DNA of 64,000 nucleotides, taken from assembly GCA_023101725.1 (NCBI GenBank), contig JALJCO010012873.1, positions 741,501-805,500 on the forward strand, in the 5' to 3' direction. Below, in pieces: positions 25,624 through 35,721 of this stretch. Position 1 is the stretch's first letter; every line of letters starts with the position of its first letter. The translations under genes were made by a program, and so were the position numbers. Under the pieces are notes generated by a model. That model did no database searches and was not told the DNA's origin. It saw nothing but the letters and a program-made list of their open reading frames with translations. Origin of the DNA: Atherinomorus stipes (Eukaryota > Chordata > Actinopteri > Atheriniformes > Atherinidae).

Positions 25624-26057
25624 AAAAGGAGAGGAGAAAGGAGGGGATGGGGGGGGTCGCGCGTTCAACAAACAAGCGGGGGGGTGGGGAAAGAAAAGCA
25701 TGAAAGAAAAAAAAAAGGGGGGGGAGGGGTGAGAGGGGGGAGGAGGGAAATGAGAGGCTCACCGGCCTGCGCGAGGAGTGGGTAACCTGCTGGGGTGGGC
25801 TGGGGGTGGAAGGGGAAAACAAGTAACTAAGAAAGGCTAGGCAATAACAAAAAAAAAAAAGAGCGATATGGAGAGAAAAAAAAAAAAGGGGGGGAGAAAT
25901 ATATATATTATCAAGAAAAAGAACAAATACAAAAGCGTCCTATAGAGAAGGAGAAGAGAAATTATTCCATTAATGTGGGGTGGAATAGTGGGAAGAGGGG
26001 AAGGAAGAAAAAACAAGCCCCAGATTGAGACAGAGGAAGCCAACCAGACACAATCAG

Positions 26058-26090
<33 letters not shown>

Positions 26091-26127
26091 ATATAAAGGG
26101 GTGGGGGGGGAGGGGTGTGGGGGGGAA
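25453..26127. other. G/A-rich tract, possible assembly error
   Basis: Almost pure G and A on the plus strand, with many homopolymers including A runs of about 42 (25579-25620) and about 30 (26059-26088). It separates two halves of a Tc1 terminal repeat that are continuous in the left repeat and in copy B. It has no terminal repeats of its own. Confidence 0.55.
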
Positions 26128-26219
26128 TTGCACCTTCTAAGTGGAGTTACGGAAAGACGCGAATTTTTTCAGGATACTCTAATTTTTTGGGTAGTACCTA
26201 TATATACTGTATATATAGA

Positions 26220-27824
26220 CAGTGGGGCAAAAAAGTATTTAGTCAGCCACCAATTGTACAAGTTCTCCCACTTACAAAGATGAGAGAGGCCTGTAATTGT
26301 CATCATAGGTATACCTCAACTGTGAGAGACAGAATGAGAAAAAAACATCCAGAAAATCACATTGTCTGATTTTTAAATAATTTTTTTTGCAGATTATGGT
26401 GGAAAATAAGTATTTGGTCACCTACAAACAAGCAAGATTTCTGGCTCTCACAGAGCTGTAACTTCTTCTTTAAGAGGCTCCTCTGTCCTCCACTCATTAC
26501 CTGTATTAATTGCACCTGTTTGAACTCATTATCAGTATAAAAGACACCTGTCCACAACCTCAAACAGTCACACTCCAAACTCCACTATGGCCAAGACCAA
26601 AGAGCTGTCAAAGGACACCAGAAACAAAATTGTAGACCTGCACCAGGCTGGGAAGACTGAATCTGCAATAGGTAAGCAGCTTGGTGTGAAGAAATCAACT
26701 GTGGGAGCAATTATTAGAAAATGGAAAACTTACAAGACCACTGAGAATCTCCCTCGATCTGGGGCTCCACGCAAGATCTCACCCCGTGGGGTCAAAATGA
26801 TCACAAGAACGGTGAGCAAAAATCCCAGAACCACACGGGTGGACCTAGTGAACGACCTGCAGAGAGCTGGGACCAAAGTAACAAAGGCTACTCTCAGTAA
26901 CACACTACGCCGCCAGGGACTCAAATCCTGCAGTGCCAGACGTGTCCCCCTGCTTAAGCCAGTACACATCCAGGCCCGTCTGAAGTTTGCTAGAGAGCAT
27001 TTGGATGATCCAGAAGAGGACTGGGAGAATGTAATATGGTCAGATGAAACCAAAATAGAACTTTTTGGTAGAAACGCAACTTCTCGTGTTTGGAGGAGAA
27101 AGAATACTGAATTGCATCCAAAGAACACCATACCTACTGTGAAGCATGGGGGTGGAAACATCATGCTTTGGGGCTGTTTTTCTGCAAGGGGACCAGGACG
27201 ACTGATCCGTGTAAAGGAAAGAATGAATGGGGCGATGTATGGTGAGATTTTGAGTGAAAACCTCCTTCCATCAGCAAGGGCATTGAAGATGAAACGTGGC
27301 TGGGTCTTTCAGCATGACAATGATCCCAAACACACTGCCGGGCAACAAAGGAGTGGCTTCGTAAGAAGCATTTCAAGGTCCTGCAGTGGCCTAACCAGTC
27401 TCCAGATCTCAACCCCATAGAAAATCTTTGGAGGGAGTTAAAAGTCCGTGTCGCCAACGACGGCCGCCAAAACATCACTGCTCTAGAACCGATCTGCATG
27501 GAAGAATGGGCCAAAATACCAGCAACAGTGTGTGAAAACCTTGTTAAGACTTACAGCAAACGTTTGACCTCTGTCATTGCCAACAAAGGGTATATAACGA
27601 AGTATTGAGGTGAACTTTTGTTATTGACCAAATACTTATTTTCCACCATAATTTGCAAATAAATTCTTTAAAAATCAGACAAAGCGATTTTCTGGATTTT
27701 TTTTTTTCCTCATTCTGTCTCTCACAGTTAAGGTATACCTATGATGACAATTACAGGCCTCTCTCATCTTTGTAAGTGGGAGAACTTGTACAATTGGTGG
27801 CTGACTAAATACTTTTTTGCCCCA

Positions 27825-27827
<3 letters not shown>
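26220..27827 (+). mobile_element. Young Tc1-like transposon, nearly complete
   Basis: The ends cagtggggcaaaaaag and cttttttgccccactg bracket 1,608 bp, a full Tc1 length. The terminal repeats run about 205 bp (26220-26422 and 27625-27827) and the outer 105 bases are identical. Each has an outer repeat (aaaagtatttagtcagcc) and an inner one (aataagtatttggtca), the IR/DR arrangement known from Sleeping Beauty-type elements. TA follows the right end and begins a (TA)n run. The left flank reads ga, so the left target base pair has changed. It lies 19 bp from copy A of another Tc1 family. Confidence 0.9.
26587..27609 (+). pseudogene. Tc1-like (DD34E) transposase with one frameshift
   Basis: The ATG at 26587 opens a transposase with an N-terminal HTH (residues ~8-48, [19 protein letters not shown] and [11 protein letters not shown]), a second HTH region, the first catalytic Asp at 153 (WSDETK) and the second at 244 (QHDNDPKHT). 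Just after residue 251 (about 27340) one base is missing relative to the family, and the reading frame ends wrongly at 27420. The neighbouring frame then stays open to TGA at 27607-27609 and holds PIENLWREL with the catalytic Glu and a KGYITKY-type end. No other break was seen. Asp positions equal those of Sleeping Beauty transposase. As it stands the gene cannot give an active enzyme. Confidence 0.9.
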
Positions 27828-27864
<37 letters not shown>

Positions 27865-28110
27865 TATATATAGTATATATGTGAATTGTGTATATTTTAA
27901 AATGAGATCACGATGAAAGATTTTTTCCCCAAAAGATTTAATAAAAAAAATTAAAAAAAAAAAAAAACAATAAAGGAATTAAAATAAAGATGGAAAGAGC
28001 TTGAGATTTCTGAGAGAAGTAAGAGGGGGGGGGAGGAAGGAGATATGGAAAAAATGAAAAAAATAAAAAAATACAGAGAGAGAGAGAAGATTCATTCAGA
28101 CAGACAGACA
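27828..28110. repeat. (TA)n and purine-rich low-complexity DNA
   Basis: (TA)n at 27828-27860 and further TA-rich words, followed by A-rich and G-run sequence and (GA)n near 28075-28090, then CT-rich sequence to 28160. The tract 27930-28080 resembles the other G/A-rich tracts flagged as doubtful. Confidence 0.6.
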
Positions 28111-29219
28111 TCTTTTCTCTCTCCCTCTCTGTTTTCCTCTTTACTCCTCCCTCTCTCTCACGCTCATTTTTTTGAGATCTGGCTGAGTTTTAAAGGTTAG
28201 ATAAAAACATCAGTTTGTTTTTCTGTTAATTGTCTATGAACTGCTGCAGTATTTCTAATTAATACAATTAGAATTGAGTTGTTATAATTGTGTTGTTCTG
28301 CATGTCAATTTAATTTAATTAGTTGACACATCAATGTCAGCGAATGAGCTGCACTCTTAAAAAACAACTAAATGCGACCCATGAATGAAACGGATGAAAA
28401 GCTTTGCTGTCCTGGGTTTTGTTTAGATTCAGTCACTTCTGCAGACCAAATATCAGATTCCTGCCTAAAACAAACAAACATACAAAACACTGATGGTAGA
28501 TGAACCATCAGTACGCCTCCAGTCCATTAATGCATCACACTACTGCATAGCTGCAAGCCTTTCATGTTGATATTTAACAAACTAGTTTACTTGTAAATGC
28601 TGAGCCACAACATTCATAATAACAAATAATGATCGAGTTGATGATGATGAGTTTAACAGAATGGTAATAAGAGCCATGAAATATTTAAAGAGGGCTACAG
28701 TAATTATTAAACCAAAACCAATCTAAAAACATTCATAAAAACTACAACCATCACATATGCACATGATGACATGTTACTACAGCAACACAGTCTGTACCTT
28801 CAACCTTCTCTGGGAGAGATTGACAACAGAAAGGTCTTTGTTATTGTTCTCACCTGTTTATATGTCATTCTCTACGATTCTCTGAGAATCAGATTAACAC
28901 GGACACTCAGCTTATCAAAGTTGTACATTTAAGAGCAGAAAGCGGCACAGAAACGTCAGAAAAAAAAAAAAAAAAAAAGTAGAGTGTGTCTGTGGCTGCA
29001 GATTATCACCCTTCATGCTTTCTTTTCTAATCAATTTTAAAAAATGATCCTAATGAGTCCATCCAGTCTGCCAGGTCTCAATCCATGCGCCAAACATTTC
29101 CTTCCAAGATTTCGATGATGACATTGATGCACCAGACCGAAAAGGTGTTCTGCACACAGTCACAGCGTTTCTCCACAGCACAACTTCTGAAACAGACCTA
29201 CGTCACGCAGACTTTAGTT

Positions 29220-30697
29220 TAGGGCTGAAACAATTAATCGAATTATTCAAATTATTCGATTAGAAAAAATGATCAATTAATATTTTATTAATCGATGCTT
29301 TGTTTAACTTTTTAAAGTCCTGCTTCACGCATTGCTTCGGGTCTGTATAAACTATCTCTGAACACTCCGTGCCAGTGGGTGGCAGTAATGCATCTACTCA
29401 TTGCCCTCATTTGTCAACCACAGTCTTTGGTGCACATTTATGTAAAAATGGTATAAATTGACCAGTGTAATTTATTAAAGTTTATCGGTCCAATCTATAA
29501 AAAAAAAAAATATAAAAATAAAGAAAAAATGGGCTAAATGCCCGGCTCCACGTACTTCCTGAAAAATAATAGGTGGGGAATAAAATTGGGGTCAAGACAG
29601 CACCTTTGCTTCCTGTCTGTTGTGAGCTGGACGAACTGATTAACCCAGGTGCTGTCTGCACCTCAGTAACTGGCCAGACACACCTGGAGTAATTAGTTTG
29701 TCCAGTAATGAAAGACAGGAAGCCAATCAGGTGCTGTCTGAAGTTAAAAACCAAAAAAAAAAAAAAAAAAAACACAAAAACACCCCCCCCCCCCAGGAAG
29801 TAGTGGATGCCGGGCATATCCGAGCCTGAACCGGATAGGGAAAGAAAAATGATAACTTGCATTTGAAAAACAAAGGAGAGTATAATTAATTAGTAATTAT
29901 ACAAATTTAATATAGAGGATTATAATTTAGAAGGGGGGGCGGGGGGGGGCTCCCCCCAATTAGCCCAAGGGGGGGCTAAGGGGGGGGTCCGGGGGAGTTT
30001 TTCCCTGAGAGTGGGAAAAAAAGCCCCCGGGGGGTCAGAGGTGTGTGGCTCTGAGCAGGGGAGTGTATTGTAGATTTTCTGAGAGTATAAAGGAGTGTTA
30101 CATCCCGGGGGGAATGAGTCGAATTGTCCGACACCCACCTGCCTGCAAGCAGAGGGAGGCAGCGATCTATTTGGGAACTTGGGAGTGTGTGAGGAATGAT
30201 GCCTACTTGCGCTTTTATATGTATGTTTACAGGGGGGTGAGGAGATGAAGGGAGAGGGAAAAGTACTTGTCTCAAAGAAATATATGTTAATTATTTTAAT
30301 AATTTATTTAGATAAATGGAGAAAATTAAGTAGAGGCGAATATATTAAAATAGGGAAGAGGATATGAGATATATTATATTTTTTTATTTTATCTTATTAT
30401 ATAAAAATGGTTAAATTCTTGTTGTGATGTGAAAATATTGTAAAAATAAAATTTTGTGGTGGGTAAATAAAAAATTGTGTCATGTTGTGCTGGCTGAGAC
30501 CTATCTATAAAGGAAAAGGTGTAATAAAATAATAGGGAAGTGAATAATAAGGGGAGGAAGCCCATTTGGACTTATTATTACTCCACTACATCTCAGTCAC
30601 ATCTTTAAAAACATAGAAAGAGCTTATCCGATTCTCGATTAATCGATCGATTACAGGGGTAGATTGACTATTAAAATAATTGCGAGCTGCAGCTCTA
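29220..30697. mobile_element. hAT transposon with perfect 8-bp TSD, containing a fold-back MITE
   Basis: The left end tagggctgaaacaatt and the right end aataattgcgagctgcagctcta are inverted; ctttagtt lies directly outside both (29212-29219 and 30698-30705). The interior has aatcgatt words at both ends, a nested palindrome (29538-29816) and homopolymer-rich sequence (29930-30560). No transposase is seen. Confidence 0.8.
29538..29816. repeat. Fold-back element nested in hAT 29220-30697
   Basis: atgcccggctccac...acttcctg and cagcacc...gcttcctgtc on the left are matched inversely by gacaggaagcc...ggtgctg and caggaagtagtggatgccgggcat on the right, around a centre near 29667. The right arm also has an A19 run and a C14 run. 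Confidence 0.65.
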
Positions 30698-31110
30698 CTT
30701 TAGTTTATTTGTGATTTCATTGTGATGCCCAATTAAAATGTTTTTGTTAAGCTCCAACTCACAAACACGCACCTCCACTTCGAAATGAGATTTTATTGTC
30801 TTTGTGGTCCCCACGATTAAGCTTTAAATGCCTCAGAGCAACTGTCTCATTTATATACAGAAACATCCATAAGGTACTTTGCATTGACCATTTATGGTAG
30901 AATGTGGGCATGTAGGGGCGGGCAAAATTCACCTGTGCAAACTTCCAGGAAGAGTGTGATTTATAAAGGGGAAATTGCTTGAAACTGTGCAAGCAAACTT
31001 TTGGTTTTGGACGTACGTAGAAAGGATCCTATGCACAGTTTTATGAGACCCCAGGGCTGTCAAAATCAGCTGATTAATCCAAAGACATTCGTTTGTGGAA
31101 TCAACACATA

Positions 31111-31460
31111 CAGTCGTCCTCAAAATTATTCACTCTCTCCAATTAGACAAAGAAAAAAATCAGCTGTCAGTGAAATAAGTTGAAATTGACAAAATAAACG
31201 TTTCATGAAAATCATGACATTGGTTTTGAATTGTTGTTAGAAAGAAACATTAAAAACAAACACAAAAAATAAAACAAGCAAACAAGCATGATAGGGCTCC
31301 AACGTTGCAATTTTGTTGACCAACACTTTGAGGCAATCACTGCATTTATGTGTTTTGTCTAATGTTCAATAAGACTTTTACACCCATTTTGGTCCATTTT
31401 TCATGGGAAAGGTGCACTAATGTATATAGGACAGTTTTGTTTGTTTTTAATGTGTTGAAG
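31111..31460. mobile_element. Tc1-type MITE, copy 2 of 3 (truncated)
   Basis: Begins cagtcgtcctcaaaattatt after TA and follows copy 1 through cagctgtcagtgaaataagttg, aaaatcatgacattg and ttgaggcaatcactgc. The match fades near 31460 and the right inverted end is missing. Confidence 0.65.
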
Positions 31461-32429
31461 ACATTTACAAAGTCATTATTCACACTACATTAAAAAATCT
31501 TAGTTTGGCATCATCTCAATGAGAAGAGCAGATTTTAGGCATGTAAAGGTACTTTGTTACAGCGACGAACCAAATCCACCAAAAACCACTTTATCCTCCT
31601 AATTTGGGAAAGTTCTGACAGTTTTCCCGCCTTACATTTAGAAGATGCTGCCGGATGATCTGATATGTCACACAATCAACCAGTCAACCAGGCACTGATC
31701 CAAACCTTACCAGTGAACTGTAATGGGATTTATAGTGCTCATATTGGTACTTGATATTGGCAAATACGTACTTAAATGTAAGAACTTGTGCTCTGAAAAA
31801 AACTGATACTGAAACTAAAAATGACAATGGTTGGAGAAAAAGCCACAAGTTTACTGGTATTAACATAAAATTCAAACTCCCCCTTTTAGCTCAACCCCCC
31901 TCCAGCTGTATAAGACACTGCGTCGTCCATTCAGCCATGAAACTGTTCCAAGTAGCCAGGTAAAACCACTGCTGGCCACTTGGCAGCAGGAATCATGCAA
32001 TACCCTTGAGGACTTGGCGGCCAATCAGAGCATGGCTTATTTCCACATAAACCCAGCTCCAACTTACAAGGAGACGGATAAAAATAACGGCACATGTCAT
32101 TCCTGGCACAGCAACAGGATGAGCAGCAGCTCACTGGAGGGAAGCTGCGATGTAATATTTATCAATGAACAGAAGGAAGGAACAGAGAAAGATAAGTGGT
32201 TTTAGTGGTTGTTTATAGAGGAAGATCTGGATCTGGAGGAGATCCAGATCCAGGCCAGAGGGAGATGCTGACTTCTGCATCCATCTACTTGTTTGTGCAG
32301 TGACAGCAGCTGACACGCAGATCCTTACAGGAGAAAGCCAGTGCCAGAGGTGCTCAAATCTTTTCTGCAGGGCCCCCTTTTCATCCACAACAATAATGTC
32401 AACGCCCCCCAGTCTGGATTTACCCTGTT

Positions 32430-32795
32430 CCAGAGTGATGGAGCATCAGAGTAAGAGAGGAGGATAAGTGATGCAACCGTCATGCCTAGTGCCTACTGTA
32501 CAAGCCTGTAGGGGCAGTCTATGATCTGAGGTTGCTGTAGTTGCTCAGGGCTAAGTTCAGTGCTAGGTCCAAGTCTGGGTTCAAGTCCAGGATCAGGGCT
32601 AGGTTCAGGTCATGATTCAGGCCTAGGTTCAGGTTATTCCATCTTCCCTGGTGGCACAGCCATATTCCATGACAACAACAGCAGGATTCATGGGACTCAG
32701 ATTATGAAAGTGGTTCATGGAACATGAGTCATCATTTTCACACGTGGACTGGTCACCACAGAGTCCAGAACTGAACCCATGGAGAATCACACAGA
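32430..32795 (+). pseudogene. Tc1-like transposase remnant with an internal minisatellite
   Basis: Same family as the element at 3424-4273: the segment catgcctagtgcctactgta...caagcctgtaggggcag is the inverse of sequence near 3830-3890. It continues to the second-Asp region (about 32660-32700) and the ...SPELNP region near 32770, where a base deletion removes the normal PIEN glutamate motif. Several frames are needed to follow it. Between them, 32545-32635 is expanded into ggttcaggtc-like repeats absent from the sister copy. Confidence 0.7.
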
Positions 32796-33002
32796 AGAAA
32801 CGCAGATGAAGTGTCTGGCTTGTTTGGGGAAAACACATATTGTGTTGTACTTTCAGGTTCACACAAACCCAAACCTTTCCCTTCAAGCACCACTCTATAG
32901 TTTATTCGGGTACTGAAGCCATTTTAGTGGCTGCATCCCAGTAAGCACTCCAGACATCAAGGACTGAATCACTTCACAAATACCATGAATCAGTTTTACA
33001 TA

Positions 33003-33896
33003 CAGTTTTGTGAAAAAGTGTTTGCCCCTTCCTGATTTATTTTTTTGCATGTTTGTCACACTTGTATGTTTCAGATCACCAAACAAATTTAAATATTAGA
33101 CAAAGATAACAAGTAAACACAAAATGCAGTTTTTAAATGAAGATTAGTAAGGGGGGGTCCAAACCTTCATGGCCTTCATGGCCTTGTGAAAAAGTGATTG
33201 CCCCCTCTGTTGAAACATAAATTAGCTGTGGTTTATCACATCTTTGGAAAACTGAGTTAAATTTCTCTAGCCACACCAAGGCCGGCTTACTGTCACACCT
33301 GTTCTCAATCAAGAAATCACTTAAATAGGACCTGCCTGATGAAGTTTAGTAGACCAAAAGATCTTCAAAAGCTAGACATAATGCTGCAATCCAAAGAAAT
33401 ACAGGAAAAAATGAGAAACAGAGTAATTGAGATCCATCAGTCTGGAAAAGGTTCCAAAGCCATTTCTAAAGTTTTGGGACTCCAGCGAACCACAGTGAGA
33501 GCCATTATCCACGAATGACGAAAACACGGAACAGTGTGAAGCGCACTTGGGTTCTGCAGCAGGACAATGATCCAAAACACACCAGCAAGTCCACCTCTGA
33601 ATGGCTGAAGAACAACAAAATGAAGATTTTGGAGTGGCCTAGTCAAAGTCCCCACCTGAATCCGATTGAGATGCTGGGCATGACCATAAAAAGGTGGTTC
33701 ATGCTGGAAAAGCCTCCAATGTGGCTGAATTACAACAATTCTGCAAAGATGAGTGGAACAAAATTCCTCCACAGCGCTGTAGAAGACTCACTGCCAGTTA
33801 TCACAAACGCTAGATTGCAGTTGATGCTGCTAAGGGTGGCCCAACCAGTTATTAGTTTTAGGGGGCAATCACTTTTTCACACAGAGTCATGTAAAA
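33003..33896 (+). mobile_element. Tc1-like transposon, internally deleted and 3'-truncated
   Basis: Starts cagttttgtgaaaaagtgtt after TA. The left terminal region has an outer repeat (gtgaaaaagtgtttgcccc, 33010) and an inner repeat (gtgaaaaagtgattgcccc, 33187). The inverse inner repeat (gggggcaatcactttttcac) is at 33861. The outer right end is missing after about 33895. Confidence 0.8.
33380..33895 (+). pseudogene. Tc1-like transposase, deleted
   Basis: An ATG near 33381 starts an HTH region ([20 protein letters not shown], about 33421-33480) that ends at a TGA where the family has a Trp codon (33516-33518). About 500 bp including the first catalytic Asp are missing just after. The frame resumes at [16 protein letters not shown] with the second Asp and reaches [11 protein letters not shown] with the Glu. 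The C-terminus is degraded. Inactive. Confidence 0.8.
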
Positions 33897-33959
33897 AAGC
33901 TGTATCTGCCAGTTGTTTGAGATTGTAATGCACTGAAATGTTTATTTTTCATGTGCTCC

Positions 33960-35390
33960 TTGCACATACAATGTAGAAATAAAGCATACTGATATAAAAA
34001 TATATACATCTTGAACTATATTGATTATCATCGATATGTATAAAACAATTTAACATACAGTTCAGCCCTGGCTTGGGAGCAGGCAGCTAATGTGCTAAAA
34101 CAAATTTCTGGATACTTAAATAGCACCAGTAATAGCATAACTTTGTTTTTGTACCAGATAATTAATAAACTAAATGCAAGTCTTGAAAACTTTCAGAATC
34201 TCAATAAATAAGTAGTAGAAAGTGGGTGTTGGTGGATCTGGTCCACAACTTAGACAAAACACCAGCATGTCAAAAATCGGCTTCCCTTGTTGAGATAAAG
34301 CCAAACTGGGATTTTTAAATAGCACCAGTAATAACTGTATTACTGTACACCGGATGATAAAGCTTAAATCCAAGGCTTGAGACTGAACACGGAAATAAAT
34401 GTGGTCAAATTTGTTTTGAATTCAATAGAATTACTTTGATTAGACAGTCGGGTAATAATGGTTAACACAACGACCAGGCTACTTAAATAAATCTATTACA
34501 CCGAATAATTAGACATTATGTTCTTAAGGACCTTTGCTTCAAAATATTTTCTTTAACTGGACCTTCTTAAATGTTAAAACCCCCACTATAACCAGTTTAA
34601 TACAGCTTTATCTGTACAGCACCAGTTCACAACTATGTCTTGTCAAAACACTTTTGCAAACATTCTAATCTATCATAGATCAATCAAAATCCAATTAAGA
34701 CAAATCATATAATCCACATTATTATTAACTCAGTTTATAAAAACTGTGTTCATATAAACCAATAAAATAATGACCCAGCTATGAAACCAGTTGATTACAT
34801 CAAATCTTCTCTTTGATTTAATCCTAAATCCTGAGCTTCAGCCGGAGACAGTGGAGAGGAAAACCTGCATGACCTACATGTTGATTCCGAAACACTTCAT
34901 TAGCAGCATGTTTACTTATTTATCAATCAATGTTAACAGGAAGGCATCTCATGTTACTTTGTAAAAGCTAAATTGCACTATGAAGCAGTTTAAAAAGAAA
35001 AAACCCATGAAGATGACAAAAGCTGCTGCTGCTGCAGTTCAGAGTTCAAACAAACAGGCCTGGAAAGTTGTCCCACATATCCTGTCTGAATGGGCTGTGG
35101 GGGGTTTCTACATCACATGAGGTCTATGGTACTAATCCCATGTAAAAAGGAAAAGCTGACCTCTATCACCTCAGGCCTTGAGGACCTTGCAAAGACCACT
35201 TAATATAAACCTGAGCCATAAGTGGAGTCTTGAGACGGCAGTAAAGAAAAACAGTTTGGTAGGAAAAAGATTAACATGTCAAATTAAACTGGTCCATAAT
35301 TAATGATTTAGATCAATAATAAAAGCGTTAATCACAATATGTCAGTAAAACCTGAAAATGTTAATATATGCAGTGAAAATAGCCACAATT
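33960..35390. other. No gene; diverged tandem duplication
   Basis: taaatagcaccagtaata occurs at 34117 and 34316, each followed by related sequence for about 70 bp; a weaker third unit begins near 34476. The rest is unassigned A/T-rich DNA. Confidence 0.5.
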
Positions 35391-35393
35391 TAT

Positions 35394-35462
35394 TAGTAGT
35401 AGTAGTAGTAGTAATAACCGTAGTGGTAGTAATAGTAGTGGTAGTAGTAGTAGTAGTAGTAA
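35394..35462. repeat. (TAG)n microsatellite, interrupted
   Basis: Two blocks of TAG units (35394-35412 and 35433-35460) separated by related trinucleotides. Confidence 0.9.
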
Positions 35463-35546
35463 TGATGATAATAATAGTTATCAATTATCTAATTATCTAA
35501 TGCAATGTAAACTAATATGGCTGAAAGGTCACATACTCCAACAGAG

Positions 35547-35624
35547 GATGTAGTCCTGACCATGTATGTGGTCCAGACCAGAGATGTGGCCCTGACTAGG
35601 GATTTGGTCCAGACCAGTGATGTC
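35547..35624. repeat. Short minisatellite, about 20-bp unit, 4 copies
   Basis: Units read gatgtagtcctgaccat, gtatgtggtccagaccaga, gatgtggccctgactagg and gatttggtccagaccagt. Confidence 0.7.
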
Positions 35625-35721
35625 ACAATTGAGATTTTTTGGTACAACAAACATCAAGGGGAAATAATTAAAACTTCATGAATTATCACAATTATTACAC
35701 AATCATTACAACACTCTAAAT

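Larger units (their letters stand above)
23941..26200 (-). mobile_element. Tc1-like transposon copy A, with an intrusion in its right terminal repeat
   Basis: The left end caggtactacccc and the right end gggtagtacct(a) are inverted, with TA outside both (23939-23940, 26201-26202). Terminal repeats are about 210 bp: 23941-24155 against 25330-25452 plus 26128-26200. The right repeat is broken by about 675 bp of G/A-rich sequence of doubtful quality. The transposase (minus strand) is frameshifted. Copy B is at 52330-55001. Confidence 0.85.

Noticed and set aside
25436..25732. Lysine- and glycine-rich frame in the G/A tract
   Set aside because: Translation of homopolymers only (poly-Lys from an A run); the tract itself is doubtful.
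35394..35462. Regular trinucleotide pattern as a possible CRISPR-like array
   Set aside because: A simple TAG microsatellite with no spacers; vertebrate context.
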